From Cypionkella sp049896245 (GTDB lineage: Bacteria > Pseudomonadota > Alphaproteobacteria > Rhodobacterales > Rhodobacteraceae), in the NCBI RefSeq assembly GCF_049896245.1, contig NZ_JAFCTX010000017.1:1-64000 (forward strand): a DNA stretch of 64,000 bases, given 5' to 3'. Positions 1 through 6,706 of this stretch are shown in pieces. How positions within the stretch are numbered: the first letter of the stretch is position 1; every line of letters starts with the position of its first letter. Below the pieces are notes generated by a model. It was given only the letters and a program-made list of their open reading frames with translations, did not search any database and had not been told where the DNA came from. Made by a program: the position numbers and the translations under genes.

Positions 1-153
1 AAGGCCGAACTGGTCTGGCGCCGGAACTGGCAAAGCCGCCGCAAGGTCGAAGTTGCCCTCTTCGAATACATAAACGGCTTCTATAATCCCCGACGCAGAC
101 ACTCAGCAATTGGCTGGAAGTCCCCCGTGGCTTTCGAACAGAAGGCCGCCTAA
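1..153 (+). CDS. IS3-family transposase OrfB, C-terminal fragment
   Basis: The open frame runs in from the left edge and stops with TAA at 151-153, giving the last 50 residues. The segment FEYINGFYNPRRRHSAIGW followed by SPVAFE is the hallmark C-terminus of IS3-family DDE transposases (the rve_3 integrase tail, including the last conserved region after the catalytic glutamate). The catalytic residues lie upstream, outside the window, so intactness cannot be judged. Confidence 0.9.
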   Translation, partial: KAELVWRRNWQSRRKVEVALFEYINGFYNPRRRHSAIGWKSPVAFEQKAA

Positions 154-191
154 CATGAGCACCTGACCGGAACGAAACCGGGACAGGTCCA
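1..191 (+). mobile_element. Right end of an IS3-family insertion sequence (partial)
   Basis: The window opens inside an insertion sequence. The tail of its transposase ends at 153. It is followed by about 38 noncoding bases containing a likely terminal inverted repeat that reads on the minus strand TGGACCTGTCCCGG, so the element probably ends with CA at 190-191. Immediately outside, the sequence gtaggccgctcgaat is part of the neighbouring hairpin repeat unit, which places the insertion inside that array. The other end and the target duplication lie outside the window. Confidence 0.75.
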
Positions 192-660
192 GTAGGCCGC
201 TCGAATAGGGTGGCGGTGATCCAGGGAGGAGGTTGGATCACCGCCTGATCGCTCGGCCCGGGAGGAGGTAGGCCGCTCGAATAGGGTGCGACGATCTGAG
301 GGAGGAGAACAGATCGCCCCGTGTCCGAGAGCCTGAGGCTCATCGAATAAAATAAGGCGGCGGTGATCCAGGGAGGAGGTTGGATCACCGCCTGATCGCT
401 CGGCCCGGGAGGAGGTAGGCCGCTCGAATAGGGCGGCGATGATCCAGGGAGGAGGTTGGATCACCGCCTGATCGCTCGGCCAGGGAGGAGGTTGGCCGCT
501 CGAATAGGGTGCGACGATCTGAGGGAGGAGAACAGATCGCCGCGTGTCCGAGAGCCCAAGGGAGGAGGAAGGCTCATCGAAGATAATAAAAAGGCGACGG
601 CGCAAGGGAGGAGTTGCGCGCCGCCGCGCCGTGAAACCAAGCCGCTGGGAAGAGGTAGCG
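192..660 (-). ncRNA. Array of CUCKOO-type (CcsR-like) sRNA hairpins
   Basis: Read on the minus strand, this stretch downstream of the DUF1127 gene holds ten stem-loops whose loops carry CCUCCC, seven of them the full CCUCCUCCC. The plus-strand GGGAGGA motifs start at 224, 260, 300, 371, 407, 447, 483, 523, 560 and 606. An eleventh hairpin at about 329-342 has lost its loop. Stems are compensated, for example GCGGTGATCCA with TGGATCACCGC. The hairpin at 597-626 is followed on the minus strand by TTTTTATTATC and can act as a terminator. In Rhodobacter sphaeroides, CcsR1-4 RNAs of this architecture are processed from the 3' side of a DUF1127 mRNA and affect C1 metabolism and stress defence. That function is known for the family; here it is inferred. 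The number of processed RNAs cannot be read from sequence. Confidence 0.85.
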
Positions 661-673
661 ACCGGTTCAGGGA

Positions 674-889
674 TTACTTGCCGTAAGCTGCCTCACGGGC
701 GGTTTCGATGATCAGCGAACGGGCGATGCCCAGATCGGACAGCTCACGGTCGGTCAGCTGACGCAATTCGCGGATGGTGAGGTCATAGACCCGGCGGCGT
801 GCCAGCATTGCCGAGATCGCGGCGAAGATGCCCGAGATACGGTCGGTTGCGGTTGCCGGAACGGCGCGGGTTGTTTTTACATATGCCAT
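674..889 (-). CDS. DUF1127 small RNA-binding-type protein (CcaF1-like)
   Basis: This is a 71-residue basic protein with the DUF1127 signature near the C-terminus (LTDRELSDLGIARSLI), preceded by an Arg-rich turn (LARRRVYDLTIRELRQL). Start MAYVKT at 889 is chosen over an in-frame upstream ATG because GTGAGGC precedes it and length matches the Rhodobacter homologue. The gene lies directly upstream of the CUCKOO hairpin array, as R. sphaeroides ccaF1 does with ccsR1-4. There the protein modulates RNA processing, and the RNAs are cut from the shared transcript. A heat-shock-sigma-like promoter lies upstream at 969-995. DUF1127 assignment is firm; CcaF1 equivalence rests on synteny. Confidence 0.88.
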   Translation of the reverse strand: MAYVKTTRAVPATATDRISGIFAAISAMLARRRVYDLTIRELRQLTDRELSDLGIARSLIIETAREAAYGK

Positions 890-1192
890 GGTAGCCTCAC
901 TTTTTGTTCTTCGAGCGGTTGGTCTTGGCCGGATGCCCAAACCCTTCTGTTTCGCTGTTATCGATAACATGGGGCAAATGCTGCAACTGCACAATAGGCT
1001 GAGTGATCAATGCTGCCATGCGGCACGCGCATGGCTTAGTGTCGCAAAATATTCATATTTAACAGGCGCTCCGCTGAATATTTGAGCGTTTGGTCAACAG
1101 GGCTTGCCCTTTCCGGTAAAGCGCACAACTTTGTGGAGCGCAACTGCTCATTTAGGTAGCGTACGAACTAAAATGCGGGCAAAGGAAAAACC
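890..1192. other. Divergent intergenic region between DUF1127 and mrp
   Basis: About 300 bases separate two divergent genes. The left part holds the RpoH-like promoter for the DUF1127 gene. The right part, about 1030-1190, is AT-richer and should contain the mrp promoter. I see no clear -35/-10 pair there, only an AAGGA ribosome-binding site just before the mrp ATG. The imperfect palindrome CACAACTTTGTG near 1123-1134 is the only other structure noted. Confidence 0.4.
969..995 (-). promoter_or_regulatory. RpoH-type promoter for the DUF1127/CUCKOO transcript
   Basis: On the minus strand, TTG at about 992-994 is followed after 17 bases by CCCCAT at 969-974. This resembles the TTG-N17-CCCCAT pattern of RpoHI/RpoHII promoters in Rhodobacter. 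It lies about 80 bases upstream of the DUF1127 start codon, and the homologous R. sphaeroides operon is under RpoH control. Confidence 0.5.
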
Positions 1193-2293
1193 ATGAGCGT
1201 GACACGGGATGAAGTGATGGCGGTGCTGGCGCGGGTGCAGGTGCCGGGCGGCACGCTTGTTTCGCGTGATTTGGTGCGCGCGGTGATGGTCGAGGCCGGC
1301 CGCGTGCGATTCGTTATTGAGGCGCCGACACCTGCCGAGGCGCATGCTTTGGCGGCCTCGCAGGTGGCGGCTGAGATGGCGGTGAAGGCTTTGCCCGGTG
1401 TGACGGATGTGCAGGCGGTGATGACGGCTCACGGCCCCGCGCCGAAACCGGCCACCGCAGCGCCGCCACTTTTGGGTGCAAATCCCGGCGCTGTGAAGAT
1501 CGGCCAGCATCCGACGCCGCATCAGGGCGGTCCTGCGCGGATTGCCGGGGTGGACCGTATTATAGCGATTGGCTCGGGCAAGGGCGGGGTGGGGAAATCC
1601 ACCGTGTCTTCCAACCTTGCGGTGGCTTTGGCCAAGCAGGGACGGCGGGTTGGTCTGCTTGACGCTGATATATATGGCCCCAGCCAGCCGCGGATGATGG
1701 GGGTGAACAAGCGCCCGGCCTCGCCCGATGGCAAGATCATCGAGCCGTTGCACGCCCACGGCGTCACCATGATGTCGATCGGGCTGATGCTGAAGGAAGA
1801 TGAGGCGGTGATCTGGCGTGGCCCGATGCTGATGGGGGCGTTGCAGCAGTTGTTGGGGCAGGTGGCTTGGGGCGAACTCGACGTTTTGATCATCGACCTG
1901 CCGCCGGGGACGGGCGATATTCAACTGACCCTGTGCCAGCGCACGCATCTTACGGGCGCTATTGTGGTCTCGACCCCGCAGGATGTGGCGCTTTTGGATG
2001 CCCGCAAGGCGCTGGATATGTTCCAGAAGCTGAAAACCCCGGTGCTGGGGCTGATCGAGAACATGTCGACCTATATCTGCCCGAACTGCGGCCACGAGGC
2101 GCATCTGTTTGGCCATGGCGGGGTGGCGGCAGAAGCGCGGCGGCTGGACTTGCCGTTCCTGGGCGAGTTGCCGCTGTCTATAGATGTGCGGCTGGCGGGC
2201 GATGCAGGCACGCCGATTGCTTTGGGCGACAGCCCCCATGCGCAGGCCTATGCGCGGTTGGCGCAACGGCTGATTGCGGGCGGCATGGCGTAG
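1193..2293 (+). CDS. apbC: Mrp/ApbC iron-sulfur cluster carrier ATPase
   Basis: The product (366 residues) binds and delivers Fe-S clusters in the cytoplasm. Residues 1-85 form a MIP18/DUF59-like domain (VTRDEVMAVLARVQVPGG). The P-loop NTPase follows with the deviant Walker A GSGKGGVGKST near residues 126-136, switch LLDADIYGPSQPRM, and VLIIDLPPGTGD. The CPNCG motif near residue 300 supplies the two cysteines of the CxxC cluster site at the dimer interface. Length and domain order match the family. The gene appears monocistronic: divergent from DUF1127 and followed by a long gap before mraZ. Confidence 0.96.
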   Translation: MSVTRDEVMAVLARVQVPGGTLVSRDLVRAVMVEAGRVRFVIEAPTPAEAHALAASQVAAEMAVKALPGVTDVQAVMTAHGPAPKPATAAPPLLGANPGAVKIGQHPTPHQGGPARIAGVDRIIAIGSGKGGVGKSTVSSNLAVALAKQGRRVGLLDADIYGPSQPRMMGVNKRPASPDGKIIEPLHAHGVTMMSIGLMLKEDEAVIWRGPMLMGALQQLLGQVAWGELDVLIIDLPPGTGDIQLTLCQRTHLTGAIVVSTPQDVALLDARKALDMFQKLKTPVLGLIENMSTYICPNCGHEAHLFGHGGVAAEARRLDLPFLGELPLSIDVRLAGDAGTPIALGDSPHAQAYARLAQRLIAGGMA

Positions 2294-2385
2294 GGTGGGT
2301 TTTTAACCCACCGGGCGACACAGAGGTAGGGCGCACCCCGCCTCTTGTGCCCTCATGGCGGGGTGAACCCCGTCCTACGGGAATT
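2292..2385. repeat. Intergenic palindromic repeat after mrp
   Basis: Just past the mrp stop lies TAGGGTGGGT..AACCCACC, followed at about 2355-2382 by GGCGGGGTGAACCCCGTCCTACG. A related unit, TAGGGCGGGGTTGACCCCGC, occurs at 11845-11865. These look like members of a small palindromic repeat family common in Rhodobacteraceae spacers. The first hairpin could also act as the mrp terminator, although no T-run follows. Confidence 0.5.
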
Positions 2386-2387
2386 TA

Positions 2388-2443
2388 TGGGGAAACCTAA
2401 CCCCGCGAATCACTTATCTGGGAAATCATGGGGAAACCGGGGG
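2388..2443 (+). promoter_or_regulatory. MraZ-box cluster 1 (TGGGN direct repeats)
   Basis: TGGGG starts at 2388, TGGGA at 2419, TGGGG at 2429 and a degenerate GGGGG at 2439. Spacings of 31, 10 and 10 bp put all on one DNA face. MraZ of other bacteria binds TGGGN direct repeats separated by five bases, upstream of its own operon. Confidence 0.6.
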
Positions 2444-2541
2444 AAACCTCGGTTTTTTGCGTTTCTGGTTGGCACTCGCCCATTGATTCGACCCGTTTTT
2501 GCGCAACATAGGGGTGATTTTTGCCAAAGCCCAAAATTTAT

Positions 2542-2556
2542 TGGGAAATCATGGGA
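2542..2556 (+). promoter_or_regulatory. MraZ-box cluster 2
   Basis: TGGGA at 2542 and TGGGA at 2552 are spaced 10 bp apart. The 14-base core TGGGAAATCATGGG is identical to that at 2419-2432 in cluster 1, which argues for a maintained binding site rather than chance. Confidence 0.6.
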
Positions 2557-2683
2557 GCCTGCGAGCAGGTTTCCGAATATCTATATCTAGTGTTCACGCT
2601 GCCGTGAAAGCCGCGTTACTGCCTAAATTTAGCGTCTGTGACCACAAGATGCTGTTTTCCGCCCATCCAGAAAACAACATATT

Positions 2684-2728
2684 CCCCACCTTCACCCAAA
2701 GATTTCCATTGCTTCCCATTAAATCCCA
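2684..2728 (-). promoter_or_regulatory. MraZ-box cluster 3, five repeats in exact 10-bp phase
   Basis: On the minus strand the pentamers at 2728-2724, 2718-2714, 2708-2704, 2698-2694 and 2688-2684 read TGGGA, TGGGA, TGGAA, TGGGT and TGGGG, an exact 10-bp period. This cluster lies about 290 bp before mraZ, and just upstream of where an UpsM-like transcript would have to begin, a position suited to autoregulation. Confidence 0.65.
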
Positions 2729-2754
2729 TGGCATCCCTATCTCACGAAGACGGA

Positions 2755-2964
2755 ACGGCGGGACAAAAAAAGCAGGGGCGGCTGAAGACCCCGAACAAGG
2801 CGAAAAAGACAGGCTCATACAGGCACCCCGCCTTTCCAACTTTGACAGATCCGGCGCGCGAGCGAGCAGACATCTCCCCCAGGTGGCAAGCGCAGCAGGA
2901 CGCCCAGCGATGGGACAGACGGCGGACCGAGCAGTGGCAGCAGCTCGGTCCGCCTTTTCTATTT
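2755..2964 (+). ncRNA. UpsM-like 5'-leader sRNA of the dcw cluster
   Basis: The mraZ leader ends in a strong terminator 50 bp before the gene and contains no convincing coding sequence. In R. sphaeroides the dcw cluster has a long leader whose premature termination yields the ~206-nt sRNA UpsM. The same layout is present here. The 5' end (about 2755) is only back-calculated from that length; I found no clear promoter, and sequence homology was not tested. Confidence 0.5.
2921..2964 (+). terminator. Rho-independent terminator in the mraZ leader
   Basis: A 12-bp perfect stem, GGCGGACCGAGC (2921-2932) with GCTCGGTCCGCC (2943-2954), is followed by TTTTCTATTT. It lies 53 bp before the mraZ start, so it should stop leader transcripts and require read-through for dcw expression. 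A second small hairpin, GGGGTA..TACCCC, at 2982-2997 abuts the mraZ ribosome-binding site. Confidence 0.85.
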
Positions 2965-3016
2965 CGGGGGCCAAGAAACTGGGGGTAGCGATACCCCAAA
3001 AGGAGCCGAAAGGCCG

Positions 3017-3517
3017 ATGGTGAGTGAGGCGTTCAGAGGCGAGTTCTACCAGAAGGTAGACAGCAAGGCGCGGGTTTCGATCCCAGCAGCCTTCCGCCGC
3101 ATTCTGGAAGCAGAAGACCCCTCCTCTGATGATGCACGCCCCCGGGTTTACATGGTTTATGGCGGCAAAAGCCGTACTTTCGTCGAATGTTACTCGAAGT
3201 CGGGCGCTGATGCTTTGGCCGCCAAGATTGAGTCGATGGAACTGGGTTCCGACGACCGCGATAAAGCAGAACGCGATTTGATTTCACGCTCGGTGATGGT
3301 CGAGATTGAACCGGATGGCCGGATTGTGCTGCCGCTGAAAGTCCGCGCCAAGATGGGGTTTTCAGTAGACGATATTGCCGGCGAGGCGGCGTTTGCCGGT
3401 TATACCAACCGTTTCAAGCTGTATCGTCGTGAGGTCTACGACGCCGAATTCAACGATGATGACGATGATGGCGTCGATCCCTTGGCCCTGGTGGGTCGGG
3501 CTGCGCGGGCGGGCTGA
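3017..3517 (+). CDS. mraZ: Transcriptional regulator MraZ
   Basis: MraZ (166 residues) is the DNA-binding autoregulator at the head of the division and cell wall cluster. Two SpoVT/AbrB-like MraZ repeats are visible: residues 7-60 (GEFYQKVDSKARVSIPAAFRR) and about 88-140 (VEIEPDGRIVLPLKVRAKMG). The protein carries an acidic C-terminal segment (FNDDDDDGVD) typical of alphaproteobacterial forms. AGGAG precedes the ATG. rsmH follows with the stop and start separated by a single base. Phased TGGGN boxes upstream are its probable targets. Confidence 0.97.
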   Translation: MVSEAFRGEFYQKVDSKARVSIPAAFRRILEAEDPSSDDARPRVYMVYGGKSRTFVECYSKSGADALAAKIESMELGSDDRDKAERDLISRSVMVEIEPDGRIVLPLKVRAKMGFSVDDIAGEAAFAGYTNRFKLYRREVYDAEFNDDDDDGVDPLALVGRAARAG

Positions 3518-3518
3518 G

Positions 3519-4532
3519 ATGGACCCGATCCGCGACCAGAACATCGGCCGCTCTCCGCATATCCCCGTATTGTTGCGGCCCCTGTTGGCGGCTTGTGCGC
3601 CTGTGCGCGGGGTTTGGCTGGACGGGACGTTTGGGGCAGGCGGCTATACGCGCGGATTGCTGGAGGCCGGGGCGGAACGCGTGATCGGCGTCGATCGCGA
3701 CCCTTTGGCGCTGGAAATGGCGGCGCCTTGGGCGGGGGAGTACGGCGAGAAGCTGCGCTTGGTGGCTGGGAATTTCTCGGATATGGACAAACATGCCGGG
3801 GAATTGCTCGACGGCGTGGTGCTCGATCTCGGCGTGTCGTCGATGCAGATTGATCAGGCGGAACGCGGATTTTCGTTCCAGAAAGACGGCCCTTTGGACA
3901 TGCGGATGAGCCAGTCGGGTGAGTCGGCGGCGGATATTGTGAATACCGCGTCTGAGCAACGCCTCGCCGATATCCTCTATCACTTCGGCGAAGAACGCGC
4001 CTCGCGCCGGATTGCGCATGCGATTGTCGAACAGCGGGTTGAACCGATTGGCACGACTTTGCGGCTGGCCGAGATCGTAGCCAAATGCCTGCCGCGCCCC
4101 AAGCCCGGTCAAAGCCATCCCGCCACGCGGTCTTTCCAAGCCCTGCGCATCGCGGTGAATGAGGAATTTACCCAGCTTGTGCAGGGCCTTCTGGCGGCAG
4201 AGCGCGCGCTGAAACCCGGTGGGCTGCTGGCCGTCGTGACCTTCCACTCGCTGGAAGACCGCGTGGTGAAGCGTTTTTTCCAACAGGCAGCGGGCGAGGA
4301 GCCGAATTCCAACCGCTACGCCCCGGTGAAGGAAAACACCACCGCGCGGTTTGAACTGGTTACCCGCAAGGCGATTGGCCCGGATGACCTTGAACTCGAA
4401 GAAAATCCCCGCGCGCGTTCCGCCAAACTGCGCGTCGCCCGCCGCACCGCAGCCCCTGCCAAAGACATTGAAGGTGCTGCCCTGCACGCCCCCGATCTGC
4501 CGAAACCCTCCAGCAAAAAAGGACACCGCTAA
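3519..4532 (+). CDS. rsmH: 16S rRNA (cytosine1402-N4)-methyltransferase RsmH
   Basis: This 337-residue SAM-dependent enzyme methylates C1402 of 16S rRNA. SAM-binding motif GTFGAGGYTRGLLEAGA is near residues 33-49, VLDLGVSSMQID follows, and the MraW signature ending FHSLEDRVVKRFF lies near 240. Start MDPIRDQN at 3519 is chosen because it follows the mraZ stop by one base and matches family length; an in-frame upstream Met would overlap most of the mraZ end. The gene is translationally coupled in the dcw operon. Confidence 0.96.
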   Translation: MDPIRDQNIGRSPHIPVLLRPLLAACAPVRGVWLDGTFGAGGYTRGLLEAGAERVIGVDRDPLALEMAAPWAGEYGEKLRLVAGNFSDMDKHAGELLDGVVLDLGVSSMQIDQAERGFSFQKDGPLDMRMSQSGESAADIVNTASEQRLADILYHFGEERASRRIAHAIVEQRVEPIGTTLRLAEIVAKCLPRPKPGQSHPATRSFQALRIAVNEEFTQLVQGLLAAERALKPGGLLAVVTFHSLEDRVVKRFFQQAAGEEPNSNRYAPVKENTTARFELVTRKAIGPDDLELEENPRARSAKLRVARRTAAPAKDIEGAALHAPDLPKPSSKKGHR

Positions 4533-4535
4533 GCC

Positions 4536-4907
4536 ATGCGCCCTGTGCTGTACGTTCTGTCGTTTCTCGCCGTGATGGCGTTGGGGTTCTGGGCTTATCG
4601 CGAGAATTACGCGACCCAAGCCATCTTGCGCGATGTGACTGATTTGCAGAACGAAATCGGTAGCTTGCGTGAAAGCCTGTCGATTGAGCGCGCCGAATGG
4701 GCTTACCTCAACCGCCCCGACCGTCTGCGCGATCTGGCGACGCTGAACTTTGATCGGCTGGAACTGCTGCCGATGCTGCCCGCGCAGTTTGGCGTCACCA
4801 ACCAGATCGCCTTCCCACCCGCGCCACTGATCACCAACCTGCCGCTGGACGGCACGCAAGAAGTCTCCGGCACGTTGGCCGCGACAGAAGGAGCGCAAAC
4901 GCCATGA
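4536..4907 (+). CDS. ftsL: Cell division protein FtsL
   Basis: A small bitopic membrane protein (123 residues) with one N-terminal transmembrane helix (VLYVLSFLAVMALGFWAY) and a short periplasmic coiled-coil (LQNEIGSLRESLSIERAEW). It is the divisome scaffold that works with FtsB and FtsQ to activate FtsI/FtsW. It starts 3 bp after rsmH, and its stop overlaps the ftsI start (ATGA). Assignment rests on position, topology and the YLNRPDRLRDLA segment of alphaproteobacterial FtsL. Confidence 0.92.
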   Translation: MRPVLYVLSFLAVMALGFWAYRENYATQAILRDVTDLQNEIGSLRESLSIERAEWAYLNRPDRLRDLATLNFDRLELLPMLPAQFGVTNQIAFPPAPLITNLPLDGTQEVSGTLAATEGAQTP

Positions 4908-6691
4908 CCCGCACGCCTTTGCGCCCACTTGCCCGCATCCTGCACGCCCGCCAGAAGGGCGAAAACCCCGACAGCATCGAGCGCGAAAACCTGCGTCTGC
5001 GCCACGAGGTCATGCGCGACAAATCCCGCGGCTCGGCGCAAGTGCGTCTGGTGATCCTCGCTTTGTGCTTCTTCGGCGCTTTCACCCTGATCGGCGCGCG
5101 GATGGGCACGATTGCGGCCTCGGAACCGGTCGAGCCGCGCACCGCCTCGGCAGGCGCAGAAATTGACGCAGGCCGCGCCGATATTGTGGATCGCAATGGC
5201 CGGATTCTGGCCACCAACATGCTGACCCATGCGCTTTATGTGCAGACCCGCGAACTGATTGATCCGGCACGCGTGGCCCGCGAACTTGCCGCGATCTTCC
5301 CCGATCTGGATGAAAAAACCCTGCTGCGTCGCTTTACCGATGGCCGCAGCTTCCTCTGGGTGCGCAAGGTGCTGAGCCCTGAGCAAATGCAGCTGGTGCA
5401 TGAAATCGGCGACCCTGGCCTGCTGTTTGGCCCACGTGAGATGCGGCTTTACCCCAACGGCACGCTTGCTGCCCATGTTCTCGGCGGATCATCCTTTGGC
5501 GCGGAAGGTGTGAACAGCGCCGAAGTGATCGGCACTGCGGGCCTTGAGAAATACGAAGACGCGCGCCTGCGTGATCCGGCGCAAGCGGGCACGCCGCTGG
5601 TCACCTCGCTGGACATCACCGTGCAGGCGGCGGTGGAGGACGTGTTGGGTGCGGGCATCACCATGATGAACGCCAAGGGCGGTGCCGCTATTCTGATGGA
5701 TGTGAACACCGGCGAAATCGTGGCATTGGCGGCTGGCCCGACCTTTGATCCCAATGATCGCCCCGCCAACCCGACCTCGGGCGAGCCGTCTGACAGCCCG
5801 CTGTTCAACCGCGCGGTGCAAGGCGTGTATGAGCTAGGCTCGACCTTCAAAATCTTCGCGGCAAGCCAAGCGATTGAGCTTGGTCTGGTCACGCCAGAAA
5901 CCCTCGTCGATGCCAATGCGCCGATGTATTACGGCAAGTTCAAGATCAACGAATTTGAGGGCCACAACTATGGCCCGATGCTGTCGGTGTCTGATATTAT
6001 TGCAAAATCCTCCAACGTCGGCACAGCGCATATTGCGATGATGATCGGTGGTGAGCGCCAGCAGGCCTTTCTGAAATCATTGGGCCTGTTTGATGCGTCT
6101 CCGGTGGAACTGGTCGAGGCGAAGGGCGCGAAACCGCTGCGCCCGGCGCGCTGGCCAGAAATCGTCACCATCACCGCCGCTTATGGCCATGGCATCTCGG
6201 GCAGCCCGCTGAACCTTGCGACGGCTTACGCCAGCATCGCCAATGGTGGCATCAAGGTAACGCCGACGCTCTTGAAGCGCACCGAACCGATGCAGGGCGA
6301 GCGGATTTTGTCGAAGCGTGTCGCCCTTCTGGCCGTCAGCATGATGCGCCGTGTGGTCACCGAAGGCACCGCCAGCCTGGGCGATGTGCCCGGCTATGCG
6401 GTGGCGGGCAAGACCGGCACTGCCGAGAAAACCAAGCGCGGTGGCGGTTATTACCATGACAAGGTGGTCAATACCTTCGCCTCTGTGTTCCCGGCCAATG
6501 ATCCGAAATATGTGTTGGTGGTGACTTTGGACGAGCCGTCGGAAAACACCGGATCAAAGCCGCGCCGCACCGCAGGTTGGACGGCAGTGCCGGTTGCTGC
6601 TGAGATCATCCGCCGTGCAGCGCCTTTGTTGGGGATGCGGCCACAGGTTGAAGCCGCCAGCTTGGATGGGCTAATAGCCGTCAAGAATTAA
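4904..6691 (+). CDS. ftsI: Peptidoglycan D,D-transpeptidase FtsI (PBP3)
   Basis: The septal class B penicillin-binding protein (595 residues) crosslinks peptidoglycan at the division site. One transmembrane helix lies near residues 47-62. The PBP dimerisation domain starts at DRNGRILATNML, and the transpeptidase domain has the catalytic SxxK as STFK (Ser313), SSN (KSSNVG) and KTGTAEK near 503. All three catalytic motifs are intact. The start overlaps ftsL by four bases, so translation is coupled. murE follows 15 bp after the stop. Confidence 0.97.
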   Translation: MTRTPLRPLARILHARQKGENPDSIERENLRLRHEVMRDKSRGSAQVRLVILALCFFGAFTLIGARMGTIAASEPVEPRTASAGAEIDAGRADIVDRNGRILATNMLTHALYVQTRELIDPARVARELAAIFPDLDEKTLLRRFTDGRSFLWVRKVLSPEQMQLVHEIGDPGLLFGPREMRLYPNGTLAAHVLGGSSFGAEGVNSAEVIGTAGLEKYEDARLRDPAQAGTPLVTSLDITVQAAVEDVLGAGITMMNAKGGAAILMDVNTGEIVALAAGPTFDPNDRPANPTSGEPSDSPLFNRAVQGVYELGSTFKIFAASQAIELGLVTPETLVDANAPMYYGKFKINEFEGHNYGPMLSVSDIIAKSSNVGTAHIAMMIGGERQQAFLKSLGLFDASPVELVEAKGAKPLRPARWPEIVTITAAYGHGISGSPLNLATAYASIANGGIKVTPTLLKRTEPMQGERILSKRVALLAVSMMRRVVTEGTASLGDVPGYAVAGKTGTAEKTKRGGGYYHDKVVNTFASVFPANDPKYVLVVTLDEPSENTGSKPRRTAGWTAVPVAAEIIRRAAPLLGMRPQVEAASLDGLIAVKN

Positions 6692-6706
6692 GCTTGGGGG
6701 CATGTC

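Noticed and set aside
150..605. Open frame over the hairpin array
   Set aside because: It is a product of the repeats reading without stops; composition is Pro/Arg/Ser repeats with no domain.
190..620. CRISPR-like spacing of repeats
   Set aside because: The repeated units are hairpins with variable spacing and no unique equal-length spacers; they fit CUCKOO RNAs beside a DUF1127 gene.
1148..2266. Long minus-strand open frame opposite mrp
   Set aside because: It is the antisense of a well-supported gene and encodes His/Arg/Gln-rich sequence typical of GC-rich shadows.
2755..2964. RNase P or other housekeeping RNA in the mraZ leader
   Set aside because: No conserved RNase P core sequences are visible; position and terminator fit an UpsM-like leader better.
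2345..3023. Several overlapping open frames in the mraZ leader
   Set aside because: They overlap on both strands, cover regulatory boxes and the terminator, and show no family similarity or coding bias.
3450..4928. 492-codon minus-strand frame opposite rsmH/ftsL
   Set aside because: Antisense of two operon genes, no domain, no promoter.
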